Shown piece after piece: positions 1 to 8,900 of a stretch of DNA of 64,000 nt. The stretch's first letter is position 1. Every line of letters starts with the position of its first letter. A model generated the notes under the pieces. It saw only the letters and a list, made by a program, of their open reading frames with translations. It did not search any database and was not told the DNA's origin. A program made the translations under genes and the position numbers. Origin of the DNA: Rhodospirillales bacterium (GTDB lineage Bacteria > Pseudomonadota > Alphaproteobacteria > Rhodospirillales > Defluviicoccaceae); contig JAEULH010000100.1 of assembly GCA_016793925.1 (NCBI GenBank), positions 24,922 to 88,921 of the forward strand, in the 5' to 3' direction.

Positions 1-705
1 CCGCATCGGCGGAACCGAATGCCAGGAGTTGAAGGTCTTGACGAACACCACGGCCTGGTTCGGCGCATAGTCGAAGGTGTCGAGGACGTCCATGTCTTCG
101 AAACGCGCCAACCGGTTCATCTGATTGAAGGCGAAGCGGTCGTCCTTGGGCACGTTGACGTCGGTGCCGCCCCCGTGCGCCGCGTCCCACTCCCCCGGCC
201 GCATCATTGAGACGATCAAGGTCACGATTTTGGTCGGCGCGTCGGTGTGCGGGCTAAGGTGGCCGCCATCCGCCGGCAACGCCGAGAACTCGAACCGTGC
301 CTTGAGCCGGGCCGCGTCCGGACTGAGGCGGCCTTTGCTCAGGTCCTTGACCCTCTTCAGCGCCCGGCGAGCGGGCGGCAGGTAGTGCGGGCCGAGGTCG
401 ATGTCGTGGTCGCGCAGCGCATCGAGCACCGAGTAGACGAAGCGGTCGCTCTTGACGTCGTCGTAGACGGCGCGCCACTCCGGGCTTTGCCGGATAAAGC
501 CGTGAAACGCCTTCGGATTCTCCTTCTCCGAGAGCGTGTACTTTTTTCTCCCCGGGCGTAGCACAGTGTCATAGCCGTCGAACAACTCCGGCGGCGGGAA
601 GGTCTCGATCAGACGCTCGTACGTATCCTCGGCGAGGGCCGGCTGTGCGATCCCGATGGGGTAGGGGCGGTAGCGGACCTTCAGGTTCTCGAGTGACAGG
701 AACAT
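1..705 (-). CDS. 2-oxoglutarate/Fe(II) oxygenase-like protein, 3' end cut by window edge
   Basis: The frame is open from the ATG at 705 to base 1 (235 codons, no stop), so the C-terminus lies outside the window. It shows the double-stranded beta-helix metal triad: HTD (H153, D155) and a distal His in NSWHS (H229). That fits a 2OG/Fe(II)-dependent oxygenase hydroxylating an unknown substrate. It is a clear paralogue of the gene just upstream (stop at 717), sharing YPIG, ARFEFS, LPADGG and FVKTFNSWHS. The 11-base spacing suggests one transcript. The conserved YRPYPIG block lies close to this ATG, which supports the start, though no strong ribosome site is visible. The glycan-gene setting suggests a surface-sugar or peptide substrate, but this is inference. 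Confidence 0.8.
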   Translation of the reverse strand, partial: MFLSLENLKVRYRPYPIGIAQPALAEDTYERLIETFPPPELFDGYDTVLRPGRKKYTLSEKENPKAFHGFIRQSPEWRAVYDDVKSDRFVYSVLDALRDHDIDLGPHYLPPARRALKRVKDLSKGRLSPDAARLKARFEFSALPADGGHLSPHTDAPTKIVTLIVSMMRPGEWDAAHGGGTDVNVPKDDRFAFNQMNRLARFEDMDVLDTFDYAPNQAVVFVKTFNSWHSVPPMR

Positions 706-716
706 ATCGGGACCGA

Positions 717-1541
717 CTAGCGAGCTTCGATGTTGATGGTCAATGTTTTGCGCATTGCCTGGGATCCGACGCCGGTCATCGGCCGGACCGAGTGCCAGGA
801 GTTGAAGGTCTTGACGAACATGACCGCCTGGTTGGGCAGGAACTCGAACGTGTCGAGGACGTCCATGTCCTCGAAGCGGCCGCGCGCGTTCAGCCTGTTG
901 AAGCTGCTGTGCGGGTTCTTGTTCCGATTGACGTCGGTCCCGCCGCCAATCGCCGGATCCCATTCGCCCTCGCCGACCATCGAGACGATGATGGTGACGA
1001 CCTTCGAGGGCAAATCGGTGTGCGGTATCACGCTGCCGCCGTCGGCGGGCAGCATCGAGAACTCGAAACGCGCGCTCAGCCGGGGCGTCCTCGACTTCTG
1101 GCTGGGCCGCAGCAGGTGCTTCATCGTCTTCAGCAACCTCTGCGTGGCCGGGGGCCTCGCGCCGAAGCCGAGGTCGATGCCGTGGAGCCGCAAGGCGTCC
1201 ATGACCTCGAGAATGAAAGCCTCGCTCTTGACCCAGCCGTGGAACGCGCGCCAGACGGGCTCGCGGCGGAGGAATTGCTGGTAGGCCTTGCCGTTGAACT
1301 TCTCCGACAAGGAGTACTTGTGACCGAACTTCGGCATGTAGACGAACAGATCCCGCGGCGGGTACCGCTCGACCAGGTCGCGGTACAAATCTTCCGGGAG
1401 CACTGGCTTGGCGACCCCGATCGGGTAGGGCTCGTAGCGGAAGGCAAGATTGGCAAAAGTAAGTCGCGGCAGCCCGTGGTCATCGGGGACAACTCGTGGC
1501 TGCAAACGCTGCTCTCCGAGATCTGTCCTCTGTATCAACAT
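717..1541 (-). CDS. 2-oxoglutarate/Fe(II) oxygenase-like protein
   Basis: A 274-residue protein with the 2OG/Fe(II) oxygenase facial triad: H174 and D176 (HTD) and H250 (NSWHS). Arginines shortly after (R253, R264) could bind the 2OG carboxylate. It is a tandem paralogue of the partial gene that follows it on the minus strand, roughly half identical by eye. The paralogue begins close to the shared YPIG block, so the first 20-odd residues here may be an extension or the start may lie further in; no better in-frame start with a ribosome site was found. The substrate is unknown, and the glycan-biosynthesis surroundings are the only hint. Confidence 0.8.
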   Translation of the reverse strand: MLIQRTDLGEQRLQPRVVPDDHGLPRLTFANLAFRYEPYPIGVAKPVLPEDLYRDLVERYPPRDLFVYMPKFGHKYSLSEKFNGKAYQQFLRREPVWRAFHGWVKSEAFILEVMDALRLHGIDLGFGARPPATQRLLKTMKHLLRPSQKSRTPRLSARFEFSMLPADGGSVIPHTDLPSKVVTIIVSMVGEGEWDPAIGGGTDVNRNKNPHSSFNRLNARGRFEDMDVLDTFEFLPNQAVMFVKTFNSWHSVRPMTGVGSQAMRKTLTINIEAR

Positions 1542-1685
1542 TCAGCAATACCCACTAACAATTCAGCGCTCTCCCGGTCTCGCGACAAAATCGCCACCGG
1601 TCATCACAGCCGGGACCGCCTGATCTGCTACTACCCCCGCTATATATACCGCGGTCGGGCGAGGCAACATCCGGCGGAACACAAT

Positions 1686-1703
1686 ATTATCATGATTATC
1701 ATG
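1686..1703. repeat. Two perfect 9-bp tandem copies of ATTATCATG
   Basis: Two perfect copies of a 9-base AT-rich unit, followed by a partial third copy (att). The unit contains the palindrome ATCATGAT. It lies in the 203-base gap upstream of the oxygenase pair and downstream of the sialyltransferase-like gene, in markedly AT-richer DNA than the surroundings. It could be part of the promoter or operator for the minus-strand oxygenase genes; no function is proven. Confidence 0.5.
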
Positions 1704-1744
1704 ATTGCGCCCATCGGGTGAAACGGCCTCCCGACGAAACGTGC

Positions 1745-2446
1745 TCAGGCTGCGATCAACGGAATCCCGGTTCGTTCGGCAACGATCCTTTCGGTGGTGA
1801 GCAACCGACCGTGCCGCGCCGAGATGCTGCGGATCACAGCGACGTCGGTGTCGGTGTGTTTGCTCGCCAACGTCCCGCGTGACTGGATCAGGGGATTGTT
1901 CGCATAGGCGTGGCTGATTTCGAAGCTGAACCCGCTGAGGATGACCTTGCTGTATCCGCATTCCGCGAGGCCCACGACCGCGGCCACGATGCCGGTCGAT
2001 GGATGCTTTTTTGCCAGCGTCGCTTCCACCTCTGCGTCCCCGCCGCACAGAGTTCTGACCAGATCGATGTAATAGGCCAACGGCTTGGCGATGAACGCGT
2101 CGAACCGGTAGCCGGTCGCGCGCAGCGCGCGTTCGAACGGGCGCGGCCTGCAGGCTATGACTTCGCCAAAATTCAGGAGCCGCTTCACCGGCGCGTTGCG
2201 ATACATCGGCCGCGGAACGTAGTACAGCGTCCGCGTGGACAGGCCGGCCAGGGCTTCGAGCGCAAGCCGGTTGGACGCGTTCTTGCCGGACGTGAGGACG
2301 CTCGACATCACCGTGAACGCGGGCCTGGGCAGGCCGAGATGATGGGCGGAGCGCCCGGAAGCGTTGGCGCAGGCCAGATCGGCGTAGGCGCCGCGCGGCG
2401 GCACGATCGGGTCCGGCTTGGAACCGAGGACGAGAAGGACCGCCAT
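1745..2446 (-). CDS. Putative sialyltransferase-like (GT42/GT29-type) protein
   Basis: A 233-residue protein starting with a short Rossmann-like strand ending in GSKPDP. Further in it has PSTGIVAA, a GYSKVILSGF block, and an HTDTD element near residue 198. This order (N-terminal nucleotide-binding loop, P-S-T-G helix, hydrophobic strand ending in G-F, then a conserved His) recalls CMP-sialic-acid-type transferases and their bacterial relatives. I could not align it properly, so the family call is tentative. The ATG at 2446 was preferred over one 72 bases upstream because the recognisable fold begins there and a GGCGGGAT-like stretch precedes it. It is transcribed divergently from the GT2 pair starting at 2658. 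Confidence 0.5.
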   Translation of the reverse strand: MAVLLVLGSKPDPIVPPRGAYADLACANASGRSAHHLGLPRPAFTVMSSVLTSGKNASNRLALEALAGLSTRTLYYVPRPMYRNAPVKRLLNFGEVIACRPRPFERALRATGYRFDAFIAKPLAYYIDLVRTLCGGDAEVEATLAKKHPSTGIVAAVVGLAECGYSKVILSGFSFEISHAYANNPLIQSRGTLASKHTDTDVAVIRSISARHGRLLTTERIVAERTGIPLIAA

Positions 2447-2657
2447 CACGATAATCCCGCCATACTCCGGGCCTATCCTCGGAGTGTGTCGCCGAACCGT
2501 TCGGTTCGAGCGCTGCACCCTTGTTGATCAGAAAAAAGTGGCGACATATAACCAGAGGGTACGCATCGAGCAAGGAATCCAAACCTCCGGTGTGGTTATG
2601 GCAGTGCATTTGGGTTCGTTGCTGGTTTCGAACCGCTGCGGCTTTTGAAGATTGAAT

Positions 2658-3593
2658 ATGATGCTGATTGCGATCTGCATTTGCACCTTTCGCCGACCGG
2701 AGGGCCTCAAGGCGACCCTCCGCGGCATCGCGCGGCTCAGGTTCGGCGCGATCCCGCAGCCGAAGTTGCACGTGGTCGTCGTCGATAACGAAGGCTGCCA
2801 TGCCACCCGCGGCGTGGTTGAGGCGTTCGAGGCGACCGGCATTTCGATCAGCTATACGGTCGAGCATCGGCGCGGGATCTCGGCTGCGCGCAATGCCTGC
2901 CTCGATCTCGCGCCTGCTGAAGCGGACCTGATCGCTTTTCTGGACGATGATGTTGTGCCGCGTCGCGACTGGCTCGAGAAGTTGCTGGTCGCGTTGGAGC
3001 GAACCGGCGCGGAAGCGGCGACCGGTCCCTACGACGCGGTCTACAAGAGGAACACCCCGGAGTGGATCCGGGCCGGCCGATTCTTCTCCAGTCCGCGGGC
3101 AAAGGCGCCCGGGAACCACGACCGCATCGATTTCGGCGTAATGGGCAATATCCTCCTCAGCGCGGCCTTCCTGCGCAAAAGCGGCCTGCGCTTCGACGAC
3201 CGGTTCGGCCTCATCGGCGGCGAAGATCGCAAGTTCTATACGGACATGTTCGAGGCCGGTGCCCGGTTCGCCTGGGCCCGCGATGCGGTCGTCGATCATC
3301 ATGTCTCGCCCGACCGGCTCAGGTTCGCCTACATCATCCGCCGGGAGTTCTGCATCGGCTGCACCGCGGCCATCCTGAAGCGGAGCGAGCCGTCGAGCGG
3401 CAGACGGCTGATGGAGTACGGCGCGCAAACGATCGGCAAGCTTGTGCTCAAGATCGTGGTTCTTGCCCCGGCCGCGCTGCTGGCGGCGATCCGGCGGAAC
3501 GCCTTTCGCAAGGTCAAACCCGTGCTGGATATCGCCAACCTGAGCGGTCGTCTCTACGGCCTGTTCGGGCAGAAGTACGAGCTTTACGGGTAG
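2658..3593 (+). CDS. Glycosyltransferase family 2 protein (GT2 paralogue 1)
   Basis: A 311-residue GT-A glycosyltransferase. The nucleotide-sugar fold starts at once (AICICTFRRP), followed by VVVDNEGC (about residues 41-47), RRGISAARNACL, and the metal-binding DDD at 96-98. A GGED motif in the acceptor half matches the GT2 catalytic Asp region. It belongs to a family of five similar genes in this window (also at 3626, 29793, 30763 and 31786) that all end in a Y-x-x-Y-R-like tail (here YELYG). Sugar and acceptor are unknown. The ATG at 2658 was chosen over a TTG six bases upstream. It is followed after 32 bases by the second GT2 gene, probably in one operon. Confidence 0.88.
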   Translation: MMLIAICICTFRRPEGLKATLRGIARLRFGAIPQPKLHVVVVDNEGCHATRGVVEAFEATGISISYTVEHRRGISAARNACLDLAPAEADLIAFLDDDVVPRRDWLEKLLVALERTGAEAATGPYDAVYKRNTPEWIRAGRFFSSPRAKAPGNHDRIDFGVMGNILLSAAFLRKSGLRFDDRFGLIGGEDRKFYTDMFEAGARFAWARDAVVDHHVSPDRLRFAYIIRREFCIGCTAAILKRSEPSSGRRLMEYGAQTIGKLVLKIVVLAPAALLAAIRRNAFRKVKPVLDIANLSGRLYGLFGQKYELYG

Positions 3594-3625
3594 TGCGATC
3601 GCGCCGATGTTGAAACGGGACGAGG

Positions 3626-4642
3626 ATGGAACCGGACGCGCTCGATCTCGATGACGGCGCGGCGGCCTCGCGGGCGATACGGGTGACGGTTGCGATCTGC
3701 ACCTACCGGCGCGCCGAACCGCTCGCCCGCGCCCTTGACGGCATCTCCCGGCTGACCTTCGCCGGCCGGCGCGCCCCGATCATCCACGTCATTGTCGTCG
3801 ACAACGAAGGCTGCGCCCGCGTCCGGGCCGTGGTCGACGCCTTCGCCAGCCTCTCCGGTGCCGCCGTCTCCTACGCGGTCGAGCCGCGGCGCGGCATTTC
3901 CCAGGCGCGAAATGCGGCGCTGGCCCTCGTTCCGGCGGACGCCGACTTTGTCGCCTTCATCGACGACGACGAAAGACCGGCGCCGGGTTGGCTGGATGCT
4001 CTTCTGACGACCCAGGCGCGGACCGGCGCCGTCGTCGTCTGCGGCCCCATCTCGCCGGAGTTCTCCACTTCGCCGCCGTCGTGGATTGTCGAAGGCGGGT
4101 TCTTTGTCCATCCGCGGATCCTCGATCGGCAGGGTCCGGAGCCGGTCGACGGAGCTCCGATCGCGGACGCCAGGACGGGGAACGTTCTGATCCGCGCGAA
4201 CGAGCTCCGTCGGTCCGGCGCCCATTTCGACGAGGCGTTCGGCCTGTCCGGCGGCGAGGACGCGCTGTTCTTTCGCCGGCTCTCCGCCGCCGGCGCGGTC
4301 ATGGTCTGGTCACCCGCGGCCGAGGTCAGCGAGGTCGTGCCGGCGGCTCGCGCCCGGTTCGGCTACCTCGTGCGCGAGTACTTCCGCTGCGGCAATGTTC
4401 GCGCCGCCATCGATGCGCTCGACGGCGGCGACGCGTCTGCCAACCGCGCATCTTCGCCTCGCCACGTCGCCCTGACGCTGAAGAAGGGCCTCAAGAAGGC
4501 GCTGGTCCACGGCGGCTTGCTGGTCGCGACCGTCATCGCCCTGCGCGGGCGGGCGAGGGCCTATGGCCACCTTTTCGAGATGGCGAATGCCGCGGGACGA
4601 CTGTGTTACCTTTGCGGGATCCGCTACCAGCATTACCGCTGA
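3626..4642 (+). CDS. Glycosyltransferase family 2 protein (GT2 paralogue 2)
   Basis: A 338-residue GT-A enzyme of the same family as its upstream neighbour. Visible are VAICTYRRAEPL near residue 22, VVDNEGC (57-63), RRGISQARNA, DDDE (113-116) for Mn/Mg and nucleotide binding, and GGEDALFFRRL in the acceptor domain. The C-terminus is the family tail YQHYR. A GGGACGAGG ribosome site sits immediately upstream of the ATG. It probably adds a sugar to a lipid-linked or surface glycan at the cytoplasmic face of the membrane; the specific reaction cannot be read from sequence. Confidence 0.88.
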   Translation: MEPDALDLDDGAAASRAIRVTVAICTYRRAEPLARALDGISRLTFAGRRAPIIHVIVVDNEGCARVRAVVDAFASLSGAAVSYAVEPRRGISQARNAALALVPADADFVAFIDDDERPAPGWLDALLTTQARTGAVVVCGPISPEFSTSPPSWIVEGGFFVHPRILDRQGPEPVDGAPIADARTGNVLIRANELRRSGAHFDEAFGLSGGEDALFFRRLSAAGAVMVWSPAAEVSEVVPAARARFGYLVREYFRCGNVRAAIDALDGGDASANRASSPRHVALTLKKGLKKALVHGGLLVATVIALRGRARAYGHLFEMANAAGRLCYLCGIRYQHYR

Positions 4643-4800
4643 AGCAAGCACGGCGTAGCGCACCGCCGTTGTCTGTCGCTGCGATGTGCTATACTGGAAC
4701 GGCCCGGTGGCGGACGGGACCGGCTTAGGCGCCCGTCGACGGGCTGCGGCGCCCGGAGCGTGCGACGCCGCTTTGCGACACGAAAGGGACGGAGTTCAAA

Positions 4801-5703
4801 GTGAAGGCGACGGTCTTTATCCACACCAATCCGAAACAGATCGTCGGCGCGATCGTCTCGGAATACTCGATGCGTCGCAACTCGAAGCGCCCGGACGATT
4901 TCGAGATCCGCATCATCAACACGGAGGACCACGACTTCCTCCGCCGGCGCGAAGGACAGCCCTACCTCAGAGACGGCGTTACCCGCGTCTGGCGCAACAG
5001 CGACCTGCAGTCGTTCACGCCGCTGCGCTTCATGCCGCCCGAGCTGATGGGTTACGAGGGTCGCGCCGTGATCGTCGATCCGGACGTGTTCGCCGCAGGC
5101 GACGTCTTCGAATTGCTCAGCCGCGACATGGGCGGAGCGGCGATCATGTGCCGCCCGCGCTCCGGATCGAAGGAGAAGCGCGGCATGATGGCGACCAGCG
5201 TCATGCTGCTCGACTGCGCCAAACTGACTCATTGGCGCTGCGCCGAGCAGTTCGACGAGATGTTCGCCTTCAAGCGCGACTACATGAAGTGGATCGGGCT
5301 GCTCTACGAAGATCCCGCGAGCATGGGTCTGCTCGAGAACGAGTGGAACGACTTCGACCGGCTGACGGCGGCCACCAAGATGCTGCACAACACCAAGCGC
5401 AAGACCCAGCCGTGGAAGACCGGGCTGCCGGTAGACTTCCTGCCGCCGGAAAAGCCGTCGGGGTGGATCCTGCTCGGCACGCTCAACCGGATGCGACGGC
5501 GGCTGTTCGGCGATTACGCTTTCCTCGGTCACTACAAGAGCCATCCGGACCCGAATCAGGAGCGGTTCTTCTTCGGCCTGCTGCGAGAGTGCATGGACAA
5601 GGGGCTGGTTACGGAAGAGATGATCCGCTCGGAGATGCGGGAGAACCACGTCCGTCACGACGCGCTCGAGGTCATCGAGCGGACGCCGCCGCTCGCCGCC
5701 TAG
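4801..5703 (+). CDS. GT8-like glycosyltransferase (paralogue A)
   Basis: A 300-residue protein starting with GTG and preceded by AAAGGGACGGAG. It carries features of a GT8-like GT-A fold: a hydrophobic strand ending in VDPDVF (D-x-D type, near residue 97), a later TSVMLLDC strand, and HNTKRKTQPW near the C-terminal third, matching the H...PW pattern of glycogenin-type enzymes. It is strongly similar to the gene at 12173 (shared DLQSFTPLRF, PPELMGY, NEWNDFDRL, GLLREC). It probably uses a nucleotide sugar in surface-glycan synthesis; specificity is unknown. The 158-base gap before it may hold its own promoter. Confidence 0.7.
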   Translation: MKATVFIHTNPKQIVGAIVSEYSMRRNSKRPDDFEIRIINTEDHDFLRRREGQPYLRDGVTRVWRNSDLQSFTPLRFMPPELMGYEGRAVIVDPDVFAAGDVFELLSRDMGGAAIMCRPRSGSKEKRGMMATSVMLLDCAKLTHWRCAEQFDEMFAFKRDYMKWIGLLYEDPASMGLLENEWNDFDRLTAATKMLHNTKRKTQPWKTGLPVDFLPPEKPSGWILLGTLNRMRRRLFGDYAFLGHYKSHPDPNQERFFFGLLRECMDKGLVTEEMIRSEMRENHVRHDALEVIERTPPLAA

Positions 5704-5984
5704 CGCGCCCCGCTCCCGGATCGACTTATCCGAAGCCGGGAGCTCGGCCGCTTGCGAGAACATCGAGCACGTTGGCCGCTCCCCTCGGCTGGCAGCAGCG
5801 CATCGCGTTGAAAGAATGCGCTCTGCCGCTTTATCATTGAAGTAATAGTGGTTTCGGCGGTTAGTCTCTGCTGGGAGACGGGTCTGGGCCTTCGCCGACA
5901 AAAGCTTCTGAGGTCACATGCCGTTGCGGCCGTCCCGCGGCCGCACTGACGGCCCGTCGGACGCAGCGAAGACCGAGAGGAGAC

Positions 5985-8900
5985 ATGGCGGACCATTCCA
6001 TCGTCGGCATCGGCTCGTCCGCTGGCGGCCTTGAGGCCATGCAAAAGCTGTTCACCGCAATGCCGGATGATAGCGGCCTCGCCTTCATCGTCGCCGCCCA
6101 CCTGGAGCCGACCCAGGAAAGCCATCTCACAGACTTGATCGGCCGGTGCACCAGGATGGCGGTGGTGCGGATCGCGGCAGAGATCAAGGTCCAGCCCAAC
6201 CATGTCTATGTCATCGCGCCCGACCAGGAACTGGCGATCCAGGACGGTGTCATCAGGCCGACGAAGCCGACCGTGCCGCGCGGCCAGCGGCATCCCGTCG
6301 ACTTCTTCTTCCGCTCGCTTGCCGAGGACCAGGGTGAGCGAGCGATCGCGATCGTACTTTCCGGCGCCGGCAGCAACGGCTCCCTTGGCGTGCGGTTCAT
6401 CAAGGCCGAGGGCGGGGTCGTGCTCGCGCAGAAGCCCGAGACCGCCGTTTTCCAGGGCATGCCGCGCAGCGCCATCAGCACCGGCGTCGTCGATCTGGTT
6501 CTGCCGCCGGAGAAGATGCCGGACGCCCTGGTTCGCCTCGCGTGCCGCACCTGCTCCCGCCAACCCGCGCAGGCCGCCGAAGAAGCGGCGGTCGACAAGC
6601 AGCTCAAGACGCTGCTGGCGCTGGTCCGCATCCAGACCAAGCGGGACTTCGCCTGCTACAAGACATCGACCCTGCTGCGTCGCGTTTATCGCCGCATGGG
6701 CCTGTACCGGACCGGCAGCCTGGAGAGTTATATCGACCTGCTGCGTAACGATCCGGACGAGATCGAAGCGCTGGCCGCGGACCTCACCATCAACGTCACC
6801 GGCTTTTTCCGCGACCCCGAGGCGTGGAATACACTGGCGGAGCGGGTCATCGCACCCCTGGTGCGGGAGCGTCCGTCCGGCCGGGCGATCCGGGTGTGGG
6901 TGCCCGGCTGCTCGACCGGCGAAGAGGCTTACTCGATCGCCATGCTGCTCATCGAGCAGGCCGAGGCAGCCGGCAAGAGCTTCGACGTCAAGCTGTTCGC
7001 CACCGATGTGTCGGAGGGTGTTCTGCCGCTGGCGCGCGCCGGCCAGTACCCATCGAGCATCGCCCTCGATGTCGGCGAAACGCGGCTGAAGCGCTTTTTC
7101 GCGCTGCAAGACGACACCTACAAAGTCAGGAAGGTGCTGCGCGAGCTGATCACGTTCGCGCCGCAGAGCGTCTTGCAGGACCCGCCGTTCTCGCACTTGG
7201 ACCTGATCAGCTGCCGCAACTTTCTGATCTATATAGAGCCCCAGGCGCAAAAGCAGGTGCTGGCCGTGTTCCACTTCGCGCTGACGCCGGAGGGGCACCT
7301 GTTTCTGGGCCCGGCGGAGAACGTCACCGGCCTGGAAGACCTGTTCCAGCCGATTTCCAAGGAATGGCGCATCTTCCGCCGGATCGGCCAGTCCCGCCAC
7401 GATCTGGTAAGCATCCCAGCCTCCAGGGAGACGACGCTTGAGCGGGTGCAGAACCGGGACATGCCCGTGTCCTCCCGCGAGCTCTTGGACCAGGCGCTTG
7501 CCGAGCGCTACGCACTGGCGAGCGTGCTCATCGATTCACACCACGGCGTGCACTACTTCCGTGGCCCGACCGAGAACTATCTTGAACCGCCGAGAGGTGA
7601 GCCCACGCACAACATCCTGGCCATCGCGCGGCCAGGTCTGGAGGAACCGCTGCGACGGGCGGTCGCCAAAGCGTTGGCGGAGGACCGGGAAGTCATCAGC
7701 CACGCTCGGGTTCAGCGCAACGGCAAGGCTCAACACGTACAGGTGGTGGTGACGCCGGTGAGCGCCGGACGCGATGCGGCCCGGTTGATGGTCAGCTTCT
7801 TCGAGCGTGCGAACGCCGGCGATGGCGAGACGCCTGTCCTGCCCGAAACGGCGCACAAATCCGAGCTGCAGGCGGAGCTGGACACGGCCCGGGAGGATCT
7901 TCGGCTGACCGTCGAGCAACTCGAGGCCTCGAACGAGGAAATGAAGGCGTCGAACGAGGAGATTCGCTCGATCAATGAGGAGTTGCAGGCCTCGAACGAG
8001 GAGCTGGAGACCTCGAAGGAGGAGATGCAGTCGCTCAACGAGGAGCTGAACACGGTGAACAACCAGCTTCAGGCCAAAGTGAGCGAGTTGGAATTGCATA
8101 CCAACGACCTTAACAACCTGCTCAACGGCACCGATATCGCTACGCTGTTTCTCGATCGTCAGGCCTGCATCCGCTGGTTTACTCCGACGATGAAGACGCT
8201 CCTGGAGCTCCTGCCGACCGACATCGGCCGGCCGATATCGCATCTCGCCTCGAAATTCACGGACGGCGACCTGGCCGACGACGCGCGCATCGTCCTCGCC
8301 AAGCTTTCGCCCATGGAAAGCGAGGCGACCAGCAATCAGGGCCGCCGATACCTGCGGCGCATGGTTCCCTACAGGACGGAAGACGACCGGATTGACGGCG
8401 TCGTCGTGACCTTCACCGAAGTCACGGCGCTCAAGCAGGCGGAAATGGCGGCGCGGGCGAGCGAGCAGCGGTTGCGCAAGGTGTTGGACGCGGACGCGGT
8501 CGGCGTGCTGTTCCTGGACAAAGGCGGCACGGTCATCGATGCCAACGAGGCGTTCTTGAGCCTGACGGGCTACACAAGGCCGGATATCGACGCCCGGGCA
8601 CTGACCTGGCGCGCGCTGACGCCGCCGGAGTGGGCGGAGGCCAGCGAGGAACAGATGCGAAAGCTGGCGAAGACGGGCCGCCTTGGGCCCTACGAGAAGG
8701 AGTACCTGCGGAAGGACGGATCCCGTCGCTGGTTGATGTTCACCGGCGCCAGCCTCGACGACGACACCATCGTCAAGTACTGCATCGATATCAGCGACCG
8801 CAAGCGAATCGAGGCGGAGCGCGAACTGCTGACACGCGAATTGAGCCACCGGGTCAAGAACGTGTTCGCGGTGATCCAGGCGCTCGCCACCCAGACCGAT

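Noticed and set aside
1563..3428. A 621-codon minus-strand frame covering the sialyltransferase-like gene and part of the first GT2 gene
   Set aside because: It is open only through high GC and crosses two genes with recognisable domains in other frames.
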